Below are positions 12,401-21,130 of a DNA stretch of 64,000 nt, in pieces (the stretch's first letter is position 1; every line of letters begins with the position of its first letter). This DNA is from Cymbidium sinense (Eukaryota > Streptophyta > Magnoliopsida > Asparagales > Orchidaceae). A model generated the notes under the pieces. It was not told the DNA's origin, ran no database searches, and worked only from the letters and a program-made list of their open reading frames with translations. The position numbers were made by a program, and so were the translations under genes. The stretch is from positions 42,107,648 to 42,171,647 of the forward strand of contig CM038221.1 in the NCBI GenBank assembly GCA_021442155.1, read 5' to 3'.

Positions 12401-15400
12401 TTTTCTAGCGGATGCATTCCTCCACTTCAACCATCCAACTTGAATTCTACTAATAACATCTCCATCTATTTCACCATCATTTTGAACAATAGAGCCTAAA
12501 TATCTGAATTGCTCACTCTTATTAATGACTTGTTCACCTAATGTCACAATACTACCACTAGAACTTCTACAACTAAAATTACACTCCATATATTCAGTTT
12601 AGATCTAGAAAACCTTTGGACTCTAATGTTGATCTCCATAATTCAAGTTTCTTTTGGACTCCTCTCTAGTCTTATCAACAAGAAGAATGTCATCAAAAAA
12701 ATACACCAAGGTACATCTTCTAACCGCCTAGTAAGAACATCCATAACTAAAGAAAAAGATAAGGGCTTAAAGCTGATCCTTGATGTAATCCAATTGAAAT
12801 GGGAAAATATTTTGTCAATCCTCCTTGTGTTTGGACACAAGTACTCTAGTATATATATCCTTAATGACTTGAATATAACCAATATTAACTCCTTTTGTTC
12901 TAAAACTCTCCAAAGAACATCTCTTGAAACTTTATCATAAGCTCTCTCTAAATCAATAAATATCAAATGTAAATCCTCCTTACTTTCTTTATACTTCTCC
13001 ATCAAACCTCTTAACAAATGTATAGCATCCATAGTAGATCTACCTGACATGAAACCAAACTGATTGTGAGAAACTTTTGTATCACATCGTAACATATGCT
13101 CAATTACTCTCTCCCATAATTTTAATGTATGACACATTAACTTAATTCCTCTATAATTTGCACACATTAATTATAAAATGCAAAAAATAAAAAAATAAAA
13201 AAATAAAAATAATTGTGGGGCTTATGTCTCACGCCTTGGGGCTTTAAGCCTAACCCAATGGCAGCTAAAACTTCTCACCCAACGTTAACTAATCTTCCAA
13301 AAATCAAAAACCTGAACAATATGCAAAAGCTTCAGCTTAAGCTGAAATCAATTTATGAAAGTTTGTTTAGACCCACAGATATGTGAAAGTGTTGGAATAT
13401 TTGTATATTCATATTATACTATATATTTTTAAGCTTAGTATTTTATTACATAGTTATATATCATCTTAAAGTTAATGACGTGTGAACTATTGCTAAATCA
13501 GAGTTTTTGTTCTGTAATAAGTGGATGACATGCCAATTTTGTAAGTTTTTGAATAGGTTTTTAAAACTAGTAGGTTTGGCTTGAGTCAACTTAAAAGTAG
13601 ATTCATGACAAATAATTTTCGAGTCAAGTCAAACTTGCCTCAAGCTACAAGCTACAAGCCAAAATTAAAAAATCCTTCATTTCGACTCAATGTCAGCTCT
13701 TTAGAACCAGAATTCATTATATCCTTACCTTGGCGAAGAGAGGACTAATGTTGTAAATGATAAAGAGAAAAAGAAGATGCAATTATACTACGTATATATG
13801 ATCAAAATGCAGCCACCATACACTCTTTTAAGAAAAATTGGCTAAATAAATAAAATTTTCATGCTTATTTATAACCATTTGATCAAACATCTCATGCGCT
13901 AAAAGATTCTTAATGGATATAATTTCCATCACACAAGAAGATTTTGTTTTATTTTCTAAGCGTAGGGAATTTCCTTGTGTTTAATAAAGGTTAGAGAGCT
14001 TGTTCTAGTTATTTAGAGCATATTCGACGGATCTATTGAAGAAATACACAAGTGAATGTGATCATATTTATGTTGCCATCTATATGACTCTAGACTTTGT
14101 CAATTTAAGTATATGAGAGTTAAAAAATTAAAAAATTACAAAACTTACCCTAGGCTTTTTACATGACAATAGTGAAATACCAATATAAATTAATGTCTAA
14201 ACATATACACACATGCAAAAATGCAAAACACACATCACACACGCACGCACACACACACACACTATATATATATATATTAGAATCTTACAAAATTAAATTT
14301 AAAATCATTTAAACTCCAAATTTAATAAATTTATAGCGGAATTCAATATCTTGATAAGACGAATCCATTGACACCAAAAGTGATTCAAAAGACAAATGCG
14401 ATCAAATCAAGACATTGAAGTGAAATTAGAAGCTTCAAATAATTAATTAAAGAGTCAAATGAAATTTAAATTTAGCATATTTATAATCAAATCGAACAAC
14501 TCAATTAGAGGAGCCTAACGAACCCAAATATGAGATCTTTAAAGCACTTAAATGCTAAAAGAATGATTTATACTTGAGGGAATCAATACAGATAATCCAA
14601 TGGAGTTTTTTGAAATTTTGGTAAATTTATGAAAATGTCCATTCCAAATTATATAAATAGAACCTTGTTCTCAACAAGGGTGGAGGCAGAGCTAAGCAGC
14701 TAATCACCACTAATAATCATCATTGACCTCCACCAGTAGTGATTGCTGACCATCACCAGTAATTGTTATCAACCATCACTAATAGTCATTATTAAACAAC
14801 ATAAGTGATTGTTATAGCCTGAATACCACCATATGATTGTTGTGACCTTAGGCGAGTCGTTACTGATAACCACCAGCAATAATCGCCAACCACCATTAAT
14901 AATTGTTATAGTCCAACTACCATCATATGACTATTGTGGCCTTATTCTTAGGCTATTAGAGTCTAACTTTTATACAATATAAGATAAACGAGTATTTCAA
15001 ACTTTATAACCTCATCTTCTGCCCCTTAGAGAGAAAAGTGAATTTTATAACTTTACATGTATATAATGAATTATTTTGGCTAGGCTAGACCTATGATTTT
15101 TTTTTTCCTTTTGGGGTTTTGTATGTAAAAAAACTTGTTCTCTCTCATTGCTTTTAACTATATGTGTGATAGATATTCTCATTGATCTAAGATTGATTTA
15201 TACGTGCAGCCATAAATTTTCTAGCAAGAAACATTAGATATTAGGAATACTATTGAAATGTATAATATGATAATTAGTACATTAAAATATTATATTAAAG
15301 TGGAAAAATAATGTAAATTTTATTTCATTTCAAATATCAAAATTATAGAGCCTTAGTATTCATACTCTTTTCCCTATCACTAGAATTGTATCCTTTTAGC

Positions 15401-17000
15401 ACTTCTATTTTTTAGTCTCATCCTTGTCAACATAGTAGACCTAAAAAGACTTGGTTAAGATGTATAAAATGATCTTATATAATTAAATGAGAATTTAATA
15501 GGACACAATGGAGAGGATTCATGTATTACCACCTAGTGGGATTAAGGCTTGTTGTTGTTGTTGTTGTTGTATCCTTGTCAACATCATAATCAACTGCAAT
15601 TAAACTAGAAGATCTTGTGCCTACATTTCATTTGGCGAACTTCAAAGTGAGGATTATTTTTTTCTCTTAGTCAAAGTGCTCATTCTATATCACCCTGTAT
15701 CAAATATTTATTAGCACAATAGTATAAATTGTGCATCACTAATACATTAAATGTATAACCATGCTCCATGTTAGCACTCATCTCTCCAACCAACCACTCA
15801 TCATTATCATCGAAGTTATTGAGAGAGATTGAATCAATAACATTTTACATCACATGAAGTGTTTCAAGAGTGTGATTTTACTTCCATAAATTAGATCAAG
15901 CAATTATTTTGTAATCCAATTACATATCTTTATCGTATCTATTATTTTAATAACTTTTGATTTACATACTATGTTAAATGTCCTTTTAAAACAAAATAAA
16001 TAAATTGCATTAAAGAGGTGAGCATGTCATCACCTAGCGTCCTATATCAAAGTGCTTGCCTAAGTGGTACCTTGGTAAAAATGCCTGCCTAAGAGGAGCA
16101 CAGGGCACTACAGTTTTGCCTCGCCTCACCAGTGAGCTTCAGGAGCACCTTCGATAAAATTGTAATCCAAATTGATTCTTTTCTAAGTTCAACATCTTAA
16201 AATTTCCATATCATTTCAGATTGGGGAAAATAGTGGGCTCTATTTTTTACCAAAAAAAGTACCTGTAACAATAATTTGGGGCAGACCAAACAGTAACAAT
16301 CTGGTTATTGAACATCCACTTGAATCCTTCCATCACCAATTGATGCTCGACATATGTAGTCAATGTTATTTGAATGATTAAATGAGGAGACTACATTCCC
16401 ACCAAACAGGAATCCTGCACCTCGAGGGCTTAAACCCCAGCCATCAACAACATCTTCTGGATCTGACCACAAAAGGTCACACATAGCCCCATCATGTGGA
16501 ACCTCTTGCTTCCTGTCTATTGTTCTGATCTGTAGAGGTGGATCAAAATCAGTCTCGAATATATTTGGCTCAAGAAAGAAGAAAAAGAGAAGCGACAACT
16601 TACCTGATCTAATGTAGTTATGTTAGGTGATAAACCCCCGTGAACTCCAAAAATTTTATTCTCTATGAGCGCTGAAAGACTTTAAACAAATGTAGGCATC
16701 AATATAATCAAGCATCAATGCAGAAAGAAACTCCAACCTCATGAAACAGCATTACAAAGAAATAGAAGATAGATTACCTCAAGTAATCAAAAATATCTGT
16801 GCAATATCTCCAAACATTTACAGAACCATACTTCCGGAGGCATTCATCATAGAACCCATACACCTAATTAAAAAGGAATCTTAGTGAATGTCTGAATCAA
16901 CGACTGATCCACTTCAAAACAATATTTAAGTATGAACCTGGGTGATTTGCCTACTCTCATGATTTCCTCGAATGAGGGTAATACGATCTGGATATCTAAC
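449..17000 (-). CDS. PPX: Protein phosphatase 4 catalytic subunit (PP-X), six 3' exons, frameshifted
   Basis: Metallo-dependent Ser/Thr phosphatase of the PPP family, catalytic subunit of PP4, nuclear/cytosolic. Six exons read in order give about 207 residues matching the C-terminal two thirds of plant PP-X (~305 residues). They include GNHE (metal ligand Asn and catalytic His), GVHGGLSP (metal-ligand His), [10 protein letters not shown] (phosphate-binding Arg), [11 protein letters not shown] and the C-terminal PDYFL tail that is methylated in PP2A-like enzymes. All five introns have GT-AG ends and every junction keeps phase. The N-terminal ~100 residues (GDIHG and GDFVDRG motifs) were not found upstream. 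In exon 16263-16529 a 2-base deletion near 16345 breaks the RAHQ motif, whose His is a metal ligand in PPP enzymes. As read, the frame stops 15 residues later. PP4 is preferred over PP6 (FyPP) because the residues around [16 protein letters not shown] fit PP-X. It is either a real gene with a sequence error or a recently damaged copy. Confidence 0.9.
577..655 (-). CDS. PPX: PP4c penultimate exon ([13 protein letters not shown])
   Basis: Its first base A completes the Arg codon started by AG at the end of exon 16263-16529, 15.6 kb away. It then encodes [26 protein letters not shown] (26 residues). Acceptor CTAG at 656-659, donor GTTTTT at 571-576. The perfect phase match across the long gap is the main reason for joining the two loci into one gene. 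Confidence 0.9.
1177..1196 (+). repeat. Harbinger left terminal inverted repeat
   Basis: GGCCCCATTTGGTGCAGC next to TTA at 1174-1176. It pairs imperfectly with 8532-8551. Confidence 0.75.
2790..3740 (+). pseudogene. Harbinger ORF1, Myb/SANT-like DNA-binding protein, decayed
   Basis: In Harbinger elements ORF1 is a DNA-binding partner that helps the transposase reach the nucleus and the element ends. The first part (about 2800-3118) reads across frames as a trihelix/Myb-like domain: [19 protein letters not shown], then [16 protein letters not shown] and WDPIRK. The second part (about 3240-3740) gives the usual C-terminal segment with [44 protein letters not shown] and [12 protein letters not shown]. 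At least three in-frame stops and several frame changes occur. A likely intron of ~100 bases ends at the TGTAG near 3207. Same orientation as the transposase that follows. Assignment rests on residue patterns known for this family. Confidence 0.7.
3968..5344 (+). pseudogene. Harbinger DDE transposase (DDE_4 type), decayed
   Basis: Cut-and-paste nuclease of PIF/Harbinger elements. [10 protein letters not shown] start lies at 3968 with one stop (TAG) 14 codons later. From 4085 the frame is open for 129 codons and shows [28 protein letters not shown] and [14 protein letters not shown], typical of the N-terminal part. After a probable intron (about 4460-4536) comes [17 protein letters not shown] (first catalytic Asp, near 4570) and [18 protein letters not shown]. 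The stretch around 4790-4870, where DAGY with the second Asp should be, is scrambled. The third acidic residue survives in [13 protein letters not shown] (about 4955-4995), followed by [17 protein letters not shown]. The tail runs to about 5344 with stops. Not functional as read. Confidence 0.82.
5590..7190 (+). repeat. G/T-rich minisatellite, about ten ~140-base units
   Basis: Degenerate tandem repeat whose unit contains GGTGGAGGTTGTTTGGTGGA and then TTGTTTTGTTGGCTGG, CTTGGTGGCTGGTTCTGGGA and TCTTTCCTTAGCATCTCTG. The GGTGGAGGTTGTTTGG element recurs near 5770, 5951, 6137, 6273, 6521, 6664, 6802, 6941 and, weaker, 7050. Spacing is mostly 136-143, with early units at 181-186. The + strand is strikingly poor in A and C. 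Hydrophobic Leu/Trp/Gly-rich open frames on the + strand here are by-products of this composition, not genes. Confidence 0.85.
7745..7809 (+). other. Possible retro-inserted 3' end: AATAAA and poly(A)
   Basis: GCAATAAAATTCC at about 7770 is followed 25 bases later by an A9 run. This looks like the 3' end of a polyadenylated transcript copied into the element, with the G/T-rich minisatellite forming its 3' part. No convincing target duplication was found; GTTAAACTTCT occurs at 5501 and again at 7834 and could be one, but the second copy is 25 bases past the A tract. Confidence 0.35.
7971..8291 (+). pseudogene. GRF-type zinc-finger protein, one stop, inside the Harbinger ends
   Basis: A 107-codon frame from ATG 7971 to TGA 8291 with a single internal stop (TAA after CNYGL). 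It reads QCNYGL, stop, [19 protein letters not shown], then [14 protein letters not shown], matching the GRF zinc finger (C-x-C-G, GRxFYxC, CxFFRW). The Cys-x-Cys is damaged to Cys-Asn-Tyr. A charged helix follows (about residues 65-90) and a hydrophobic C-terminal segment [16 protein letters not shown], likely a membrane anchor. Many short plant GRF proteins share this layout. It lies between the transposase and the right inverted repeat, in the same orientation. It may be a captured gene or an accessory ORF of this element type. Confidence 0.72.
8532..8551 (-). repeat. Harbinger right terminal inverted repeat
   Basis: CAGTTGCGCCAAACAGACCC followed by TTA at 8552-8554. Its reverse complement resembles the left end. 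Confidence 0.75.
8552..9250. other. Intron sequence without recognised features
   Basis: Follows the Harbinger right end. Low-complexity AT-rich sequence with a short C-rich part (8560-8680). A 69-codon open frame at 8959-9168 shows no family resemblance. It may include the 5' end of the hAT element that follows, but no terminal repeat is identifiable. Confidence 0.4.
9250..11890 (+). pseudogene. hAT-family transposase remnant (BED, DUF659, dimerisation region)
   Basis: The N-terminal part (9311-9475) reads [37 protein letters not shown], a BED zinc finger with its Cys-x2-Cys. Near 10086-10300 comes the DUF659-like core: [18 protein letters not shown] and then [20 protein letters not shown]. 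From about 10740, [11 protein letters not shown] and [11 protein letters not shown]. From 10975, [20 protein letters not shown] and CSSSDC with SIFESI, the hAT C-terminal dimerisation block. Acidic, low-similarity sequence continues to about 11885. Many stops and frameshifts. A LINE sits just downstream at 11967. Terminal repeats and 8-base duplications were not identified, so the element limits are uncertain. Confidence 0.78.
11951..11966 (+). repeat. LINE target-site duplication, left copy
   Basis: ATTAATTATAAAATGC, identical to 13166-13181. Confidence 0.92.
11967..13165 (-). mobile_element. RTE-type LINE, 5'-truncated, with 16-base target duplication
   Basis: Minus-strand non-LTR retrotransposon ending in a (TTG)n tail (seen as ACAACAACAA from 11967) with the conserved AAAGGCTTCTTG-like 3' end. 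The body encodes an RT fragment: [59 protein letters not shown], then [11 protein letters not shown]. The palm FADD box is lost by a frameshift (about 12680-12710). A C-terminal part near 12380-12590 gives [19 protein letters not shown] and [15 protein letters not shown]. Flanked on both sides by ATTAATTATAAAATGC. Truncated just upstream of the RT, as in incomplete target-primed reverse transcription. Confidence 0.9.
13166..13181 (+). repeat. LINE target-site duplication, right copy
   Basis: ATTAATTATAAAATGC, identical to 11951-11966. Confidence 0.92.
13182..15419. other. Intron sequence: GC-rich repeat scrap, microsatellite, short degenerate repeats
   Basis: Near 13213-13290 lies a fragment with TGGGGCTTATGTCTCACGCC and GGGGCTTTAAGCC, of a common dispersed plant repeat type. 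From 14650 to 14960 a degenerate array of CACCA/AGTAATTGTTAT-like words recurs. No coding potential is seen. Confidence 0.5.
14229..14278 (+). repeat. (CA)n(TA)n microsatellite
   Basis: An interrupted CA run with two CG steps leads into a TA run. Confidence 0.9.
15420..15433 (+). repeat. Target-site duplication of the short LINE, left
   Basis: ATCCTTGTCAACAT, repeated at 15571-15584. Confidence 0.9.
15434..15570 (+). mobile_element. Very short RTE LINE 3' end, 137 bases, with 14-base target duplication
   Basis: Begins AGTAGACCTAAAAAGACTTGG and ends AAGGCTTG(TTG)n. This is the extreme 3' end of the same LINE family as 11967-13165 in the opposite orientation; compare the equivalent end at about 42945-43119. 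ATCCTTGTCAACAT flanks it at 15420-15433 and 15571-15584. Confidence 0.9.
15571..15584 (+). repeat. Target-site duplication of the short LINE, right
   Basis: ATCCTTGTCAACAT, identical to 15420-15433. Confidence 0.9.
15585..16262. other. 5' end of the long PP4c intron
   Basis: Mostly AT-rich. At 16016-16160 a GC-richer patch with TTGCCTCGCCTCACC resembles the scrap at 13213-13290. No genes seen. Confidence 0.45.
16263..16529 (-). CDS. PPX: PP4c large exon with a 2-base deletion
   Basis: Begins [20 protein letters not shown] and continues through [41 protein letters not shown]. The family then needs [15 protein letters not shown] and [12 protein letters not shown]. All those codons are present but two bases are missing at 16345/16346 within the codons for Ala-His, so the continuous frame reads 15 aberrant residues and stops at 16305. 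The exon is 267 bases; 269 would restore phase with both neighbours. Donor GTACTT lies at 16257-16262. Confidence 0.9.
16604..16679 (-). CDS. PPX: PP4c exon, HGG motif
   Basis: Starts with T, completing Ser, then 25 residues [18 protein letters not shown] followed by NITTLDQ. HGG contains a metal-ligand His. Acceptor TTTAAAG, donor GTAAGT. Phase is consistent with both neighbours. Confidence 0.92.
16778..16863 (-). CDS. PPX: PP4c exon, [13 protein letters not shown] segment
   Basis: Encodes 28 residues from [13 protein letters not shown] to DIFDYL plus two bases (AG) that complete a Ser with the first base of the next exon. Acceptor TTAG, donor GTAATC. The segment is characteristic of PP4/PP2A-like phosphatases. 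Confidence 0.92.
16938..17000 (-). CDS. PPX: PP4c exon with the GNHE motif (most 5' exon seen)
   Basis: Encodes 21 residues, [15 protein letters not shown] and then SRQITQ. It is bounded by TTTTACAG at its acceptor (17001-17002) and GT at its donor (16936-16937). Phase 0 at both ends. GNHE carries the metal-binding Asn and catalytic His of PPP phosphatases. Upstream, the expected preceding exon ending in a LLALK-like run was not found. Confidence 0.92.
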
Positions 17001-17811
17001 CTGTAAAAGATGAAGAAGATGATGAAAAAAGCATAAAATAATTCATGGTAATCACAGTAACATCATTATTATCATGGTAAGCTAATAAAATGAAATATCA
17101 TTGACCTTATTTAAGAAATATTTGACGTCATATGCCACAAAATAGTTGTAATTGATCAGCCAAATACATTAACTATTACTTAGAGAAATATGCTTGCTTT
17201 GAACTTAAATATCTTTGTCATGCATATTTCCCCATTCCTAAGTATAATTCAGTAGAAAAACATCGTGTAACATCATTCCGTTGTTCCCTTTGATGACTCA
17301 CGATACTTCCAGTGATTCTCCATGGCTAAATTCACCGCCATTTTGTTTGAGATTTCTTTGTTTGCCAATTTAAGAAGACTAAAACGATGAAACTGAACCA
17401 AACAGAGTTGAGCATTACCTCGATAGTCATGGACAAATTTTTTTTTAAATATTTATGTGATGTATTGTATCATACGATCCAAATCATTGTATAATAAATC
17501 ATACGATTTATATTAAATTAAGATCATTTTAGTTGAGACCCAGATAAGGATCAAGTGTCATGAACAGTGTGATTATGTTTTAAATTTCAATTTCTTTCAC
17601 TAACCAATACTCATTGAATAAATCAAAAGAGCCACTAACGAACATTACTAAAATAAGTTCTAAGTTTCTCTATGTTGATCCTATCTTTAATATGCATCTA
17701 CTCTTCTATTACTCATTTCTACTCCAAAGTTTAAACCTAAAAATGCTAGTTTAAAAATAAGGTGAGATATCAACTGACTAGTGAATATTCATACCTATAA
17801 ACTACAATAAC

Positions 17812-17814
<3 letters not shown>

Positions 17815-17854
<40 letters not shown>
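17815..17854 (+). repeat. (AT)20 microsatellite
   Basis: Uninterrupted AT dinucleotide run. Confidence 0.95.
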
Positions 17855-17857
<3 letters not shown>

Positions 17858-18039
17858 TGCAATCAAATATAATGAATCAGTATAAAATAATTGAAAATTT
17901 ATATTCAATTATGATCTTTTAGAAAAGTTTAGCACATTCTCTTGTATAGTACAATAACTTATCTTATTTATATCATTTGCATCCATCACAAGAGAGTCAA
18001 ATATTTTACCATTTAAGATGCTTCAATATCAATAATCTT

Positions 18040-18160
18040 TTTCATAACCATTTTCATATATGTGCATGGGTACCTTAGTGTCCCCAGCTAATACCATAAA
18101 GGGTGAAACTTCATATTTGACATGCACATACAAACATATTGTATAGTTTATATCATTCAT
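18040..18160 (+). repeat. Dispersed repeat fragment shared with 40535-40650
   Basis: Shares a pattern with the second locus: GTACCTTAGTGTCCCCAGCT, then AATACCATAAAGGGTGAAAC here, versus GTACATTGTATCCCCAACTA, then GTATCATGAGAGGATGAAAT there. Same orientation. Family not recognised. Confidence 0.5.
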
Positions 18161-18474
18161 ATTTTTATATCATTCAATATATAATATACACTTATATCTT
18201 ATAGATAATGCATAAAAAATATGGGTATAGAAGAACTAAAAATGCTACTCAATTTAGAAGTAAGAGTACTCACCTTAATAATTCAAAAGATTTGATTTTT
18301 AGCCTCTCCACTTTGAAGATTCTACCTCCTTAATTTGACACCTATAATAACATATTAGACATATTAATTAATCTATACATATTCACACAGTTTGTTCCCG
18401 TCTTGATAATTCCAAGCTCTCGAGCCGATTTGTGACACAAAGAGTGTTTTAAACAAGATTCGATCACGTGAAAT

Positions 18475-18600
18475 TTATTCAAACATGGTTCAAACTTAGT
18501 TCAAAGTTTATTCAAACCTTGTCCAAACATGTTTCAAACTTTGTTCAAACCTTCTATGATTCAAACAAACATGGTCTAAACAATATTGAACAATGTAGTA
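18475..18600 (+). repeat. Degenerate TTCAAAC repeat cluster
   Basis: The words TTCAAAC, GTTCAAA and TCTAAAC recur about ten times in 125 bases with irregular 12-20 base spacing. Confidence 0.6.
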
Positions 18601-18876
18601 TCAACATTCTTGTGCTTTAACGAGTAAATGGAGAGAAGACATATAAGTTGGACATTAATGGAAAACGTGGCAAAAGATTGATGGTTCAAAAAGTATTTTT
18701 CTTTAAAGATATCATAGATCTTACATGCAAATTTATAGAGACTACAAATTTATAGAGAATAAGTGTGGGATCCGAAAATTCGCCACCGACCTCTTTTGGA
18801 AAACAAAAAAAGAAAAGAGTTGTTTTGATAATTTGTATGCAGATGAATAGTAGATAAGACACTACCTAAAGATTTC

Positions 18877-18905
18877 GTTCTCATTTGATGAGAACTTTTT
18901 ATATC
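18877..18905 (-). promoter_or_regulatory. Putative LTR promoter: TATA element beside a perfect palindrome
   Basis: On the minus strand GATATAAAAAG (about 18896-18906) is followed at once by GTTCTCATCAAATGAGAAC (18877-18895), an 8-base stem with a 3-base loop. Position about 140 bases from the LTR 3' end fits a U3/R promoter. The same pair occurs in the other LTR at 33231-33260 with one loop change. Confidence 0.5.
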
Positions 18906-20794
18906 TGTTCGGGTTTCCTAAAGCCTATGAAATTACCCCTCCCAATACCGAGAGCACTTTCGATAAAACTAGTCAATGAATCAAAAGAACGAGATATAAT
19001 CGATGAGTGGAGTCAAGAACTTATGAAATTTATTATTTCAATTTAAAACTTCTTGTGGGGAACGATAGCTCCATCTAGATCCCATGGTTGCCATCCCTGT
19101 GATCCCGGCCCACTAGAGGAGGCAATCAACCCGACCGAAGGATCCTGTCGAACACATGGATTGTCGCGCCCCTAGACTGAGGTAGAGTTTGTCGGACAAA
19201 TATAAGTCAACCTTAGCTAACATAGACTTTGAACCAAATACATTCTACATTTCAGCCTAAAGAGTGCGTGAACAAATACGGCCAAGCAATCAGTGTGCAT
19301 TGCGAACCACCATCGAGTATTAATGCCATTTAGGTATCATGAAAACCGACAGGATGGCCACTTTACGATTTGCTTTGAGAGATGGTAGTTATGATAATTT
19401 TTAATTACAAAAAAACAATAGGATGGATTGATTTTTTTTATTTTTAAGTTTTAATTTAAATAATTCGCTTTTATTTATATTTTATTATTTTTTGAATTTT
19501 GATCATTTTATTTAGATTTGATAATGATCATTTATCATTAAAATTTTAATTAAAATTACCCTTCTCGATCATGTATTAATATCAATTGATAATTCTACTC
19601 GTTTTTCTGGAAGTAATTATTATCTCGAAGTATAATCCTTCAAAACCTCACTCCAGTTTGAAAGAGGATCGTTGACTTTTCTTCCCGAGAATTTGAATTT
19701 TAAAAGTATTGATTCATCTTGATTATATACGTAATTACTTCCGGATATTATTAATTGAAATTTTATAATATCAAATTTTAGGTTTTGTTAACGGACTGGT
19801 CCAAGACCAAACCGAGATAACATCTCGTTCTTTTATTGTATTTGACGACATCTTCAACATACAAGTATTGTTCTTTTTAAAATTTGTATGGACATGTAAA
19901 TGAAAAATGTGTGTCAATTGCAGTTTAGTATTTAATATTTTGGTTTTCTTAACTAACTCATTCAAGACCAAACTGGGATGCGATGTAAGTATCTGTTTTT
20001 TGAAAATTTTGAATGGACATTAAGATGCCTAAATCATTTATATGTCAAATTTTGATGAGTTTTAACTTCTAGACCAAACCGAAGTATAAAGATATGTTCT
20101 TTTGTATTTATCGCATTTGGATCACATGTCTAGATATTTGATTTATGGATATTTTCATTCAAAAAATGGTATAATCTAAAATAGATATAATTATTTGATT
20201 GAGAATATGATATGCATTGTAAAATGCCTTTTTATGCCACCAATGAGGAAAAGAAAATAAATAAATTATTTTGAGACCATTTGATCAATCAAAGTAATGA
20301 ACTAAAGTCATTTTAGGCATTTGATTAAATATAAAGATGTTGTTCCAAAAACTTTACGCAACAAATCAAGGAAAATATATCAAATAAATCACTTTGAGGG
20401 TCCATTTAATCAACCATGACGTAAGGACCTGTAGATTTAGACATTTAATTGGAAATTATCTCCATATAACAAATTAGCTAAGAAAGAAAATAAATTATTT
20501 TAGAGACATTATACTATAATCCATTTCTTTAATAATGGAGGAGAAGACAAAAAATACGAGTATATCATGTCATTTAAGACAAGTGGATTAATTAAAATCC
20601 ACCTCCTTCACATGCTCACAAACGCACAAGTACCCATTAAATTTAATTAAGATATGACAAAAAGAGTTTATTTTCCCTTTAAATCCATTCCTACCTTTTT
20701 TTTTATGACATTAAGGGAAGTGATAATGATGCACAAGGGCATGCCATGTCACGACGTGCGTGATATATCATGAATTTAGATGATTTCAACACCG

Positions 20795-21130
20795 CTGACG
20801 AATTTATTCACCACGCCAAGAAAGGCGTATGGGTTACATCATAACATTTCCTAATGTAGAAACATTAAGAGTATTTATATAATAGATTTAAAGTTTCATT
20901 TGTATATAAACATGCTTAAATATTGCAAGAAAATAAATCTTTCCTCCTTTTTTTTAAATAAATTTAAATAGCTCCTGGCCACCCCGATAGGGTTGCCACG
21001 AGATCAAGGTCCCACCATGCCAAGAAAGCCATGTATGGTGGATGTCGGATATGGAATTTTGTTCCCACCATGCCATGAAAGACGTATGGGTTAGATAAGA
21101 TAGAATAAGTTTCCCATCATGTTGGAGAAA
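20795..21130 (+). repeat. Internal tandem units in the 3' LTR (period ~258)
   Basis: CACCACGCCAAGAAAGGCGTA at 20810 recurs as CACCATGCCATGAAAGACGTA near 21067, each followed by TTTCC, GAGAAACAT-like and AAATTTAAAG words. The 5' LTR has the same array near 36057 and 36326. Confidence 0.65.

Larger units (their letters stand above)
656..16262 (-). other. 15.6 kb PP4c intron filled with transposable elements
   Basis: GT at 16261-16262 and AG at 656-657. It interrupts the Arg codon of the CYRCGN motif. Inside are a 7.4 kb Harbinger element, a decayed hAT transposase, two LINE insertions and a microsatellite. The subparts 656-1176, 8552-9250, 13182-15419 and 15585-16262 show no coding potential. 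Confidence 0.85.
17001..18763. other. Sequence upstream of the last PP4c exon seen; no exon recognised
   Basis: If the gene is intact this is intron. It contains an AT microsatellite (17815-17854), a patch at 18060-18150 shared with 40560-40650, and a run of TTCAAAC-like words at 18475-18600. I looked here for the preceding PP4 exons (GDFVDRG and upstream) on the minus strand and did not find them. Confidence 0.5.
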
